Below are positions 32,492 through 40,938 of a stretch of DNA of 64,000 bases, one piece after another. A program made the position numbers and the translations under genes. This DNA is from Zoroaster sp. YZ-2022 (Eukaryota; Echinodermata; Asteroidea; Forcipulatida; Zoroasteridae), in assembly GCA_029582265.1 (NCBI GenBank), contig CM055831.1:28272189-28336188 (forward strand), given 5' to 3'. The stretch's first letter is position 1. The number at the start of each line of letters is the position of its first letter. The notes under the pieces were generated by a model. That model was not told the DNA's origin. It worked only from the letters and a program-made list of their open reading frames with translations, and searched no databases.

Positions 32492-32775
32492 AATTACCAA
32501 CAACCTATGAGCAATTACCCACAACCTATGAGCAACCTATGAGCAATTACCAACAACCTATGAGCAATTACCAACAACCTATGAGCAATTACCCGCAACC
32601 TATGAGCAATTACCCACAACCTATGAGCAATTACCCACAACCTATGAGCAATTACCCAACGACCTATGAGCAATTACCCACAACCTATGAGCAATTACCC
32701 AACGACCTATGAGCAACCTATGAGCAATTACCCAACGACCTATGAGCAACCTATGAGCAATTACCAACGACCTAA
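32492..32775 (+). repeat. 21-bp tandem repeat, open on the plus strand
   Basis: About thirteen units of CCTATGAGCAATTACCAACA and variants (CCCACAA, CCAACGA), with some shortened units. Since 21 is three-divisible, a 76-codon plus frame (32482-32712) reads (YQQPMSN)n and (YPQPMSN)n. The array abuts the stop codon of the ATPase gene on the other strand. It could be a Gln/Pro/Tyr-rich tail protein, a remnant of a lost gene, or non-coding minisatellite; I cannot decide. Confidence 0.8.
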
Positions 32776-33392
32776 TCGCGTATCTCATAATCGGTAGGTT
32801 GATCCGTTTTTAAAATCAACTTGCGATGTAAAACTCGTTTTAATTGCTCGCGCGCTCGCTCTCGTAACTCTGGCGTCGGAATAACATCGTTTTCTCTAAG
32901 ACAATTATCGTACGAGTCTCTATCTTTACAATAAAATAAACACACCCATTTTAGTTGTTCTCTAAAATCTTTCAATACGCTATTATATTTTTGACTAAGA
33001 ATCCAACAGCTGTGTCGTACGTGCCTACCGCTGAAAGCCAATTGCGTAATCATACATTTATTGTTTTCGTCGTATTTTTTATAATGCAATTGTTTATCGG
33101 CGCTGCAATCGTCGATGATAAACAACGTTTCTTCAGTTTTGAAAGCGTCGCTATAAATTTGTATAGCTCTATTTAGCGAGATGTCGTTTAAATCGTTAAC
33201 GTGCACGTTATCGTCGTTTAAAATCCATTTTCTATTTTTGTACGTATCGTTGAAGAAAATTGTGGGGCATAGTACGACGATATTTTTAAAATGTTTAAAA
33301 TATTCTTTTTCCAATAGATTTAAAACAAATTCAGTTTTTCCACATCCCGTTTGTCCGCAAATTAACGCCGCGTGTGGATATTTAGGTAACAT
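32772..33392 (-). CDS. Polinton packaging ATPase (FtsK/HerA type)
   Basis: A 206-residue P-loop ATPase that would pump the element's DNA into a capsid. Walker A is GQTGCGKT at residues 13-20, starting almost at the N-terminus as usual in Polinton/adintovirus ATPases. Walker B is TLFIIDD at about 89-95. A following sensor-like segment reads LAFSGRHVRHSCWILSQ. It is intact and of normal length for the family. It lies downstream of the capsid gene on the same strand, with an A/T-rich inverted repeat between them. The 3' end meets the 21-bp tandem array. Confidence 0.9.
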   Translation of the reverse strand: MLPKYPHAALICGQTGCGKTEFVLNLLEKEYFKHFKNIVVLCPTIFFNDTYKNRKWILNDDNVHVNDLNDISLNRAIQIYSDAFKTEETLFIIDDCSADKQLHYKKYDENNKCMITQLAFSGRHVRHSCWILSQKYNSVLKDFREQLKWVCLFYCKDRDSYDNCLRENDVIPTPELRERAREQLKRVLHRKLILKTDQPTDYEIRD

Positions 33393-33416
33393 TTTCTTTT
33401 ACAATACAGTTTATTA

Positions 33417-33485
33417 TATAAACTGTTTATTATATACAATGTATCATACTTTTTATTGTTAAATGTATATAATAAACAGTTTATA
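33417..33485. promoter_or_regulatory. Perfect 22-bp inverted repeat, AT-rich, ATPase leader
   Basis: Arms 33417-33438 and 33464-33485 are exact reverse complements (TATAAACTGTTTATTATATA plus two bases) with a 25-base spacer. It is placed 25 bases upstream of the ATPase start and just after the capsid gene's stop (33508). A promoter or 3'-processing signal is plausible; the related word TATAGTTTATTATA occurs in the other large intergenic region at 38097-38181. Confidence 0.55.
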
Positions 33486-33507
33486 AAACATTGTATATTA
33501 AATGTTT

Positions 33508-34785
33508 TTAATAATCGACAGATTCGAAACGACCGTTTTTTATATTTAGTTGCGCGTCCATGATAATAAAAGTGTACATGTTTATTACGCTAGCACTTTC
33601 GGCTTCTTTTTCAATTTGAATGGTAATTCCTTCGGATAAGTTTTGCACTCGTCTTCCGCTTCCGTGTAATACATTATCGGTACTAGTTCTTAAATCTAAA
33701 AATAAACCGTATTTATCGTGATAATAATTAAATAATTTGACGTTGGATAAATTTAGAGCTTGTACGACTTGAATTGCGTGTTGTTGTTTAGAATCGCCGA
33801 AATATTTTGAAATTTCTTCCCATTGTTGATATCTTTTCATTCCGTGCGCGTAGAGTTGATTGGGTACGCCTTCGATCGTGATACTAACTTTGTCTATTTT
33901 AGGATTATAAAACTTGTTGGTGGTTATTTCGTTGGGTTCTCTAAACAGAAACAATATTCCTTTCATACTTTTTGCCGGAGTGTTTAAATTTATATTCCAC
34001 ATTGTATCTTTTTTGTTTAGCGTAGTCACGCTTTGTCTTAGTACGCGATCAAACAATATACTAGTTCTATCGCTGTATTGGTTTCTAATGGTTCTAGCGA
34101 GTTCCGGCATATGAACTACCTCAAATTCTAAACTAATTCCGCTTATTTTATATTTTGCGTTGTCGTCCGTACTTGCAATCACACTACTGAATTTATTAAA
34201 CACGAGTTCGTAAGTCAATCGATCTCCGATGCCCGATTGATAGTAGGGCTGATGATCGGTCAACAATTCAAAATCGAGCGGAATGTAATATCTATTTTTG
34301 TACGCGTCCGCAGTAGATACATCTTTTCCACCGTTTGCGGCTACATCTTTATCGCTAGCGTCTATTCTCAATTTAGTTACGTTTAGTGGTTCTATTCCTT
34401 GATACGCTAAATTATCGCGTTGATCTTTGGTCAACCATTCGTCTTTATAACAATTGAACACATCCGCATCGTCTAAACTAAATATTTCGTTTCCTTCCAT
34501 TTTAATAATTACATGTTTTACTATCGCTCTTCCAATGTTTTGTACCAACGTTCTATTTTCATCATTATCGCTAACGAGTTCAATGTTGAAAGCTAACCGA
34601 GTCGTATTCGGAACGATAACGTCGTTAATTCCTAAATTTGGAAAACGAACCGTCAACAATTGATTTTCGGTAATGGTACTCGGATTGTTTGTAATGACGA
34701 CTTTTTGACGTATACCTTTCGCACCTCGCGGTTCTCTTATTCTTCTGTATGGATCTAGCACGTCTCCGTACGTATTATTAGTCAT
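33508..34785 (-). CDS. Polinton major capsid protein candidate, 425 aa
   Basis: Intact. The region RTSILFDRVLR, then SMKGILFLFREPNE, then NPKIDKVSITIEGVPNQLYA and HGMKRYQQWEEISKYF follows the pattern of the double jelly-roll capsid proteins of Polintons and adintoviruses, and the protein is rich in beta-type segments throughout. It would form the hexameric shell unit. The position directly upstream of the packaging ATPase on the same strand fits this. The assignment is from recognised family pattern and context, not from a structural comparison. The start (MTNNTYGD) is the first ATG of the open frame. Confidence 0.72.
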   Translation of the reverse strand: MTNNTYGDVLDPYRRIREPRGAKGIRQKVVITNNPSTITENQLLTVRFPNLGINDVIVPNTTRLAFNIELVSDNDENRTLVQNIGRAIVKHVIIKMEGNEIFSLDDADVFNCYKDEWLTKDQRDNLAYQGIEPLNVTKLRIDASDKDVAANGGKDVSTADAYKNRYYIPLDFELLTDHQPYYQSGIGDRLTYELVFNKFSSVIASTDDNAKYKISGISLEFEVVHMPELARTIRNQYSDRTSILFDRVLRQSVTTLNKKDTMWNINLNTPAKSMKGILFLFREPNEITTNKFYNPKIDKVSITIEGVPNQLYAHGMKRYQQWEEISKYFGDSKQQHAIQVVQALNLSNVKLFNYYHDKYGLFLDLRTSTDNVLHGSGRRVQNLSEGITIQIEKEAESASVINMYTFIIMDAQLNIKNGRFESVDY

Positions 34786-34882
34786 GTTTGATGTTAGTAA
34801 AATAATTTTACATGTTTTTAAATATAAAGGTTATTTATAGTTGTCGTTTTATTAAACTTGTATTTATAGTTGTTGATTATAA

Positions 34883-35321
34883 ATGGTATCTATAGCGATG
34901 ATGGTTGGAGGTGCGGTAGTTAACGCGTTGGCGTTTACTGGTAGCAATTTTTTATTTAGTAATTTGCGTAACAACGACGCAGAACAAGAACGCAAACGAC
35001 ATGATTTAGCGATAGAACAACTTTCGAAAGCTAGAGACGAATTTAGTAAAAAGCGTTTAAAATATCTAGATTATTTAAATGAAAAAATTAAAAAAGAATC
35101 GAGCACAATAAGAACGTTTAAATTACATTGACGAAGCGATGCAAGAATATTCGCGAGTTTCGAACGAGCGTGTAAATTTACCTCTCGATTTACGCAATGA
35201 ACCTAAATTAGAAGATTTTTACGTTCCTAGCGAAGATCAAAAAACGCGAGAAATTGTATTTATCGTATTAAGCATGAGCGCGGTTGGTTATTTGAGTTAT
35301 ACATTGTTGAAAAAAAAATAA
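34883..35321 (+). pseudogene. Polinton small membrane/coiled-coil protein, frameshifted
   Basis: Two adjoining frames, 34883-35131 and 35139-35321, together match the layout of a single recurrent Polinton protein. It has an N-terminal hydrophobic segment (MVSIAMMVGGAVVNALAFTG), a charged helical middle (AEQERKRHDLAIEQLSKARD), a conserved DFYVPSEDQ motif, and a C-terminal membrane segment (IVFIVLSMSAVGYLSYTLL). One extra base in the A-run near 35120 separates the parts. The gene diverges from the capsid gene across 97 bases. Presence in both halves of recognisable motifs makes a broken single gene more likely than two genes. Confidence 0.7.
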
Positions 35322-35334
35322 AAAGTAACTGTAA

Positions 35335-36710
35335 ATGGCAGAAGGAGGACGCGATCTTATGGAAGCAGACCCGTTATTACAAAATCTTGATGATGATGAT
35401 GATGTAAACGTAGATGAAATGTTTGATTATGAAACAAGTCGTAACGACTTGGGTGATCGTGCGACTGTACAAGAAACGTCTTTTAGTGTGCCGATTTTAT
35501 CTCAAAAAGATAGAGCACTTAGACTTACAGTCGATGATTTTTATGTGAGTATAGGTCATGAAACCGCTTCAAAAGACTATACCAGATTTGAAGAAAAATT
35601 TAATGAAAAAGAACAAAAAAGTTTACTCTATTTTAGAAGAGGTAATACATTAACGCGACTAACGGGAAAAAGAGTACCTTTTTATAAAGTAAACGAAACG
35701 CTTTTAAAAGATTTATTAACATTTAGTAAAAGTGAAGAAGCGATAGTAAATGTTATAGAAGAAGCGGAAAAACCAATATAAACTAAAACTAGCAGTGGTA
35801 GAAGGTTACCAACTCCTCCACCGTTACTGCTTGTAGAAAAATCTAAAAAAGTAGAAGAAGCTATAGAAATGGCTGTGGTAGAGAACGAGCAAGTTAAAGA
35901 AACGCAAACAGACTTTTCACACCAAGAAACGCAAACGCAAACAGAATCAAACTTTCCACATCGTGAAATATTAGGGTTAGATAGAGCTTTACGAATTACT
36001 CGAGGCCAACTTGAATTAAATTTAGCTAAATTGAGCAAACTCGATGAAGAAATATCTAATCTCGAAAAAGAATACGTTAATGTTCGAGATAGAGACGATG
36101 AAGATGTAGAAGAAACCGCGAGACTACGACAACAACTACGAGAAAAAAACGACGAAAGACGAGCTAGATTAGAAGCCGCTAGTGCAAACGAAAACATTCT
36201 ACGTAGTCAAATTAATAGAGTTAGAGAAACGTTTCAAAAAATGTTAACGAGAGACGTTACGTTAGGTGAGCGAGTTGGAACTTTATTTAGAGAACAAGGA
36301 GTAACGATCGCTAGTATATTAACGGCTTTTAGTATGGCCGTCGCTTTTATAATTGAATCGTTCGGTAAAGTTGTAAGTTCAGTTATTCCAAACCCACACC
36401 ACCAGCACCTAAACCGCCACAACCCGCACCACCAGCACCTAAACCACCACAACCCGCACCACCACAACCCACACCACCAAGTGGTGGTGTAAAAGAGCGG
36501 ATACAAAAAACATTAAAAAATTTAGCTAATGTATTATCTAAACTAGGAGCAAAAGCTTTAGCGGCTTTACCCGCTATCATCGGAACGGTCGTAAGTTGGT
36601 TATTTAAAACAGCTTCTAAAATAGTCACGTTAGCCGCGGAACATTTATGGTTAGCGATAAGTGGAGTTGGAGTATTAGTTTTAGCTTATACACAGAAAAT
36701 GTTAGCGTAA
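35335..36710 (+). pseudogene. Polinton coiled-coil/Pro-rich membrane protein, stop and frameshift
   Basis: Three pieces lie in line. The first is 35335-35781, an acidic N-terminus with a segment like RALRLTVDDFYVS, ended by a TAA at 35779. The second is the same frame to about 36390, a coiled coil with LRQQLREKNDERRARLEAAS and then REQGVTIASILTAFSMAV. The third continues in another frame from about 36390 to the stop at 36708: a Pro-rich 27-bp repeat (PPAPKPPQP-like) followed by hydrophobic segments. The order coiled coil, LFREQG-TIASILTA, Pro-rich hinge, two membrane stretches is a recurrent Polinton/adintovirus gene layout. A stop and a one-base loss break it here. It overlaps the end of the convergent 464-aa gene by nine bases. 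Confidence 0.75.
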
Positions 36711-38096
36711 CAATTCGTAAATCATAACACCTACACCAGCTAAAATCGCAAAACTTATTATTAAAGAATTTTTTTCTTCTTGATGTGTATCTTCTAAATA
36801 GTCTTCTTTTAACGTATCTTCTAAAGAGTCTTGCGCGTGCGCTAAACAATCGCTCATATTTTCATCTTCTACATGTTTCGTAATTGTTGGTAGTTGTGTT
36901 TGTAAAGGTAAAATATGAGGAGGAACGTGTTCTGAATTTAAAGCAAAATTTGAACCCAATGATAAATTACTCGTCGCCATTAATAGATTATTGTTGTATC
37001 CAGAGTACGTAGGCCTACCTATTCTTAAATTCATATCGCTCGGCATCATGTATAAATTTTCTCCGATGCAAAAGTTTAATTGTGAATTTGCGTATTGTAA
37101 AACATTTTGATATCGTTGAATGCTAGATTGTAAATCAACCGGACTGTCAATTTCAGCATCTATTATATTTATAAATTCACGTTGCGCGTCTAAACCGACG
37201 CCGCTTGTTGAAAATGAGCTTTTTGCTTGCGCTTGAGCTCCTAAAATCGCGTAAACGTACGTTCTTATAGAATCGTTAATTCGTTGCGTACCGATATCCG
37301 TAAAACCTCGAGATTTTCCCAAAGACAATATAAACCTAGTCCACGCCGTTTTAACGGCATCAGATTGTAAAATGAAACCTACTCGTATGGTATGTTCTTT
37401 ACGATTATGTACACCGTCGTCAAAATCCATTCTTTTTTCTTTCGCTTCAAAGTTTGCGACGAGATTGTTTAGAGGAATAGGTTTGGTGTTGGGATTTAAA
37501 ATAGAATTGTCGTAGTTGCGTCCGGGTACCGGATCGTATCTTTTACCAACGTTTCGCCACCAATAAGCGGTACCTAATCCTTGCGAGTACGCATCGACGC
37601 GTTGTCTCCAATTACTCGATGTAGATAAATGAAAGTCTTTACACAATCTATTATATGCGCTCACGTCTATATTGTTGTCAAACGCGTTGTAAAAATTTTG
37701 AAAAGATGTGGGGCAACTCATTTCTTTGAGTAGTCGCCTAATTTGATAATGTACGTGAAATCTAAAAAAACTACGAATCATATCGTTTGAATGAAACAAA
37801 TGCCCGTAGCTCACTCCACATCTCGTTGTAGCGCAATACGTTGCAAAATTTATTTGATTTTGATAAAATTTCATTGGATTATGATGCCAATCATCGACAA
37901 CTTTTTGACTAGCAACTTTGGGTAACTTGTAGTTGCTAAAAACATTATCAAAATGCGCGGTAAAAAAATCGTTCTCATTAATGTAAATGTTTATACTCGT
38001 TAGATCGCTAGAGTTGAAATTTAGAAACGGTTTAAAATCTCCAGATGTTGGATATGAATACGTAAAATTACTCTTGAATGCTAATGGAAACGTCAT
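36702..38096 (-). CDS. Conserved Polinton structural-type protein, 464 aa
   Basis: Intact. It holds the motif QNQINFATYCATTRCGVS (about residues 80-97), preceded by DDWHHNPMKFY. I recognise this motif as a recurrent one in Polinton/adintovirus proteins encoded beside the capsid genes. A C-terminal membrane segment (SLIISFAILAGVGVMIYELL) follows an acidic stretch (DSLEDTLKEDYLEDTHQEE). It is probably a virion or membrane-anchored structural protein; the precise role is not known to me. It is divergent from the 38182 gene across an 85-base, almost pure A/T intergenic region. Confidence 0.75.
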   Translation of the reverse strand: MTFPLAFKSNFTYSYPTSGDFKPFLNFNSSDLTSINIYINENDFFTAHFDNVFSNYKLPKVASQKVVDDWHHNPMKFYQNQINFATYCATTRCGVSYGHLFHSNDMIRSFFRFHVHYQIRRLLKEMSCPTSFQNFYNAFDNNIDVSAYNRLCKDFHLSTSSNWRQRVDAYSQGLGTAYWWRNVGKRYDPVPGRNYDNSILNPNTKPIPLNNLVANFEAKEKRMDFDDGVHNRKEHTIRVGFILQSDAVKTAWTRFILSLGKSRGFTDIGTQRINDSIRTYVYAILGAQAQAKSSFSTSGVGLDAQREFINIIDAEIDSPVDLQSSIQRYQNVLQYANSQLNFCIGENLYMMPSDMNLRIGRPTYSGYNNNLLMATSNLSLGSNFALNSEHVPPHILPLQTQLPTITKHVEDENMSDCLAHAQDSLEDTLKEDYLEDTHQEEKNSLIISFAILAGVGVMIYELLR

Positions 38097-38181
38097 TTAT
38101 TATTGTATATTATAGTTTATTATATTTTTAATAATATAGTTTATTATATTATTAAAACTATAATATAAACTATAATATAAA
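38097..38181. promoter_or_regulatory. AT-rich bidirectional promoter region
   Basis: Eighty-five bases of nearly pure A/T between two divergent genes. The words TATAGTTTATTATAT and its complement ATAATATAAACTATAATATA are repeated in both orientations, ending directly at each ATG. This suggests a shared promoter with TATA-like elements unusually close to the start codons. Confidence 0.5.
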
Positions 38182-38856
38182 ATGTTTCACACCGTTGAAT
38201 TAGAAATTGAGAGAAATGGTGGAGAAGTTCAATTATGCAACGTTATCGACAATCGACGAGGTAATCTCACGATATCATTACTTGGCGCAAATATTTGGGT
38301 AGGATATTACAACGTGCGTAAAAAGGAAAAAATAGTCTATCGCACGACCGGCGAGCCAGACGTTGAAAAGTTTGTAGAACCGGGGCTTTACAATATTATC
38401 GATATTGTCGATATTATAACGAGACATCAGCCTTGGATAGTGTTTTCCGTTAATAAAACAACGGGCGTTTACTTGATGAGTTTAACTCTAGATAACAAAT
38501 CTGTAAAATTTACTAGCGGGTTAGCTAATTTACTCGGGCTTCATAGTGAATTTTTAAACTCAGGAGAATATAGTAAAAAAATAAATTTTAATCTCTTTAA
38601 AATTTTATACATTCATTGCGATCAAATTTCTACAACTGATAATTTTTTTAATGGGCAGCCTAGCACCGTCTTAAACATTTTTCCCTTGCAAGGTAAATCG
38701 TTTGGAGATAGTATGTATATGGAATATGCCAATCCATTGTTTAAAAAATTAAAAATCGGTACTTTTAGCGCATTAAGTTTTAAAATTAAAGATTCAAAAA
38801 ATAGAGATATAAATAATCACGGTTTTCCCGTTATTTTAAATCTGAAGGTTGTATAA
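38182..38856 (+). CDS. Polinton minor capsid (penton-like) protein candidate, 224 aa
   Basis: Intact. The C-terminal half reads KILYIHCDQIS...NFFNGQPSTVLNIFPLQG, then PLFKKLKIGTFSALSFKIKD and GFPVILNLKV. This resembles the beta-rich end of the single jelly-roll penton/minor capsid proteins of Polintons, in which a 'D-x-G-x-P-V' type turn precedes the last strand. The N-terminal half has no recognised motif. It heads a plus-strand run of four genes (38182, 38859, 39388, 39890) with very short gaps (2, 34 and 19 bases). Capsid vertex protein is the best assignment; another structural protein is possible. Confidence 0.6.
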   Translation: MFHTVELEIERNGGEVQLCNVIDNRRGNLTISLLGANIWVGYYNVRKKEKIVYRTTGEPDVEKFVEPGLYNIIDIVDIITRHQPWIVFSVNKTTGVYLMSLTLDNKSVKFTSGLANLLGLHSEFLNSGEYSKKINFNLFKILYIHCDQISTTDNFFNGQPSTVLNIFPLQGKSFGDSMYMEYANPLFKKLKIGTFSALSFKIKDSKNRDINNHGFPVILNLKVV

Positions 38857-38858
38857 AT

Positions 38859-39353
38859 ATGGCGAGTATTTACGGACCCACTCGAACGATCGTCGTTGTC
38901 GGTACGAGTGACGTTGACGCCAGCAAAAGTAGAGCACCACCTAGCGAAATTTACGAACATCACGGTTATCTCAATAGAGATGAAATTTTGACAAGAACGA
39001 TTCTCATCGAAAAATATAACGTTATACTCGGATGGCACGAAGTTTTTAAACAACCTTTTTTCATGTTTAACGTTTCGCCCACGTACTGTAGTATTTTTAC
39101 GCAGTTTATAAAAACCGATAGTTTTGCCACGCATTCGTCAACGCGTGATTACGCGGCCGATATTTATTATATTCCTACTCCGCAACGAGATGTAAAATTT
39201 CATTTTCTCGATCGTGAAATTCAACATTTAAAATATGAAATGTGTTTTAAAATACGAAGCGTTCAAAAAGTTTTTGTCGAAGCGAGTTTTTTCGGTTCGC
39301 TAAATTCAAAAATATGTTTCAATATTAAAATTAAAAGTTTGCCGACGAGTTAA
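38859..39353 (+). CDS. Paired Polinton protein A, 164 aa
   Basis: Starts MASIYGPTRT and ends with FFGSLNSKICFNIKIKSL. The next gene starts MASIYGPSRE and ends LFGSLDEGICYELKIKNI, with a matching 'YEKNGYI/YEHHGYL' segment near residue 35. The two are clearly paralogues that arose by tandem duplication and then diverged strongly in the middle. The predicted content is beta-rich with no membrane segment or signal peptide. Placed just behind the penton-like gene, they could be vertex or fibre-type surface proteins, but that is inference. The family is not otherwise recognised. Confidence 0.7.
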   Translation: MASIYGPTRTIVVVGTSDVDASKSRAPPSEIYEHHGYLNRDEILTRTILIEKYNVILGWHEVFKQPFFMFNVSPTYCSIFTQFIKTDSFATHSSTRDYAADIYYIPTPQRDVKFHFLDREIQHLKYEMCFKIRSVQKVFVEASFFGSLNSKICFNIKIKSLPTS

Positions 39354-39387
39354 AATAAAATTTTTATTATTTGTTGTTGATAAATAG

Positions 39388-39870
39388 ATGGCGAGCATTT
39401 ACGGACCCAGTAGAGAAAAAAATGTTGTTAACGATACCAACTTTGATTCGTACGAAAAAAATGGATACATTACTCCCAGTGAAACGACGTCAACTAGTAG
39501 CGTTTGGTTTTACAACGATGAAAAAATTGGTTTGAATTGGTGGAATGGTACAGTAATAATTTCAGCACTTGGAGACACATTATTTTTTTCGTTTTATGCC
39601 AAAACAAACGTGGGTGAAAACACTTATTACAGCACGATAAGAAATGTTCATACTAAATTCGGTGGTGGTACTGCGGATTATTCATCAACAACAATAGGTG
39701 ATCAAAATGTTTTCTTTACGACAGAAACGCGATATTTAGAGTGTATATTGTGCTACGGTTTAAATGAAAATAACCGTGATGTTAAACGATTCGTGCGTTT
39801 AAATTTATTCGGCTCTTTAGACGAAGGCATCTGTTACGAATTAAAGATTAAAAATATTCAAACGGATTAA
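39388..39870 (+). CDS. Paired Polinton protein B, 160 aa
   Basis: Paralogue of the preceding gene (shared MASIYGP start and FGSL-x4-C-x3-IK end). The middle is Ser/Thr/Asn/Gly-rich (TETTSTSSVWF, GGGTADYSSTTIG), beta-prone and aromatic-rich, unlike its partner. The leader TTGATAAATAG precedes the ATG. Intact. Strong divergence of the centre with conserved ends suggests an exposed central face; this is inference. Confidence 0.7.
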   Translation: MASIYGPSREKNVVNDTNFDSYEKNGYITPSETTSTSSVWFYNDEKIGLNWWNGTVIISALGDTLFFSFYAKTNVGENTYYSTIRNVHTKFGGGTADYSSTTIGDQNVFFTTETRYLECILCYGLNENNRDVKRFVRLNLFGSLDEGICYELKIKNIQTD

Positions 39871-39889
39871 AATATTTTATAATAGTAAA

Positions 39890-40513
39890 ATGAGTGTAAA
39901 TATAGAATCGACGAACGTACTTTATCCAAACTTACCTTTGATAGACGGCTCTGTTGAGAATCGTGATAAAACATTTCGATTGCAAAAAATCAACGATATT
40001 CAAAAGGAATTACGCGATGAAATAAACGAACGCGAATCCGTGTATAAAAAATATAATAAAATCATCAACGCTTGTAACGTTGTAGAAACTATCGCAGAAT
40101 TGGGTTGTATGGGAGCAGGGGCCGTCGGAATAGCCAGTATCGCTACGGTCGTATCATCGCCGGTAGGATTCGCTTTAGAAGGTTTAGCTTTGGGGTTCGG
40201 CGGCGCGGCTTTCGCCATCAGTTACGCGAAAAATAAATTGTATAAAAAAGCTAAAAAACACGATGAAATACGAGTTTTAGCATCGAGTAAACTCAACACG
40301 ATCGAAAACCACGTTAGTAAAGCCCTCCAAGACAACGTTATTTCACAAGAAGAATTTGCGCTCATATGCGAAGAGCGTGATAAATATTATAAAATGAAAG
40401 AAAAAATACGTAACAAAGATACAGAGATCAAACATGTAGATGTAAATATAAAACCAGTTGATGTAAACGTAGAAAAAAAAGTTCTTATAGAAAAACTTTT
40501 GAGTTTAAAGTAA
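39890..40513 (+). CDS. Polinton protein with Gly/Ala-rich hydrophobic core, 207 aa
   Basis: A charged helical N-terminus (QKELRDEINERESVYKKY) leads into a Gly/Ala-rich hydrophobic stretch of about 55 residues (roughly 65-115; AGAVGIASIATVVSSPVGFA and LEGLALGFGGAAFAIS), followed by a charged helix-rich C-terminus with VDVNIKPVDVNVEKK. I recognise this layout as recurrent in cnidarian and other marine-animal Polintons, but I know no function. A membrane-active or virion-internal role is inference. Intact; last gene of the four-gene plus-strand run. The leader TTTTATAATAGTAAA precedes the ATG. Confidence 0.7.
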   Translation: MSVNIESTNVLYPNLPLIDGSVENRDKTFRLQKINDIQKELRDEINERESVYKKYNKIINACNVVETIAELGCMGAGAVGIASIATVVSSPVGFALEGLALGFGGAAFAISYAKNKLYKKAKKHDEIRVLASSKLNTIENHVSKALQDNVISQEEFALICEERDKYYKMKEKIRNKDTEIKHVDVNIKPVDVNVEKKVLIEKLLSLK

Positions 40514-40562
40514 ACTTGAGTGTAAATAAATCTTACTACGCTGACGCGGAGCGTAATCAAAA

Positions 40563-40589
40563 ACTCGCTTCTTGCGAAGCGAAGCGAGT
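40563..40589. terminator. Hairpin between convergent genes
   Basis: ACTCGCTTC and GAAGCGAGT form a perfect 9-bp stem around a 9-base loop, followed by AAAA. Just upstream is a second small stem, TACGCT...AGCGTA (about 40538-40556). They lie between the ends of the convergent 39890 and 40657 genes and are GC-rich in A/T-rich DNA. A 3'-end signal is plausible, not shown. Confidence 0.4.
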
Positions 40590-40656
40590 AAAAACGTTTG
40601 ATAGACCTCCCCCGTATAATTATAATTTATAATTTAAAATTTCTTTCATCAATAAA

Positions 40657-40938
40657 TTATAATTTATAATCCATAAATAAATTTCTTTCCAACAATTCTT
40701 TCATCACTAAATTATAATTTCGTCTAGCTACATTTAATATCTTTGCGCATTTCGTACACAAACCCGCCTTTGCTTTTGTGCCATTTTTACATGTACGACA
40801 CGGAACGGGTATTCTCTGACCTCGACGAATACGGTATCGATGCATCGGGCAATAGGCAACATCGCACACACTCATTCTACAACACTTGACGTTTTTACCG
40901 ACTAAAAGCCATTTACACAAAACCATCATTCTCTCCAT
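40657..40938 (-). CDS. Small Cys/His-rich zinc-binding protein, 93 aa
   Basis: Contains CCRMSVCDVAYCPMH followed by CRTCKNGTKAKAGLCTKCAK: two or more C-x2-C pairs plus C/H residues, typical of a zinc ribbon or treble-clef, in a basic protein. It could bind nucleic acid. The start ATG (40938) and the next two codons lie inside the right inverted repeat, mirroring the polymerase start, so both outermost genes share the same upstream DNA. An in-frame TTG four codons upstream is not preferred. Confidence 0.7.
   Translation of the reverse strand: MERMMVLCKWLLVGKNVKCCRMSVCDVAYCPMHRYRIRRGQRIPVPCRTCKNGTKAKAGLCTKCAKILNVARRNYNLVMKELLERNLFMDYKL

Noticed and set aside
32492..32775. CRISPR-like array
   Set aside because: Units are contiguous tandem repeats without unique spacers, in an animal genome.
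35682..36197. 171-codon minus-strand frame
   Set aside because: Ser/Leu-rich shadow opposite the A-rich coiled-coil gene; no motif.
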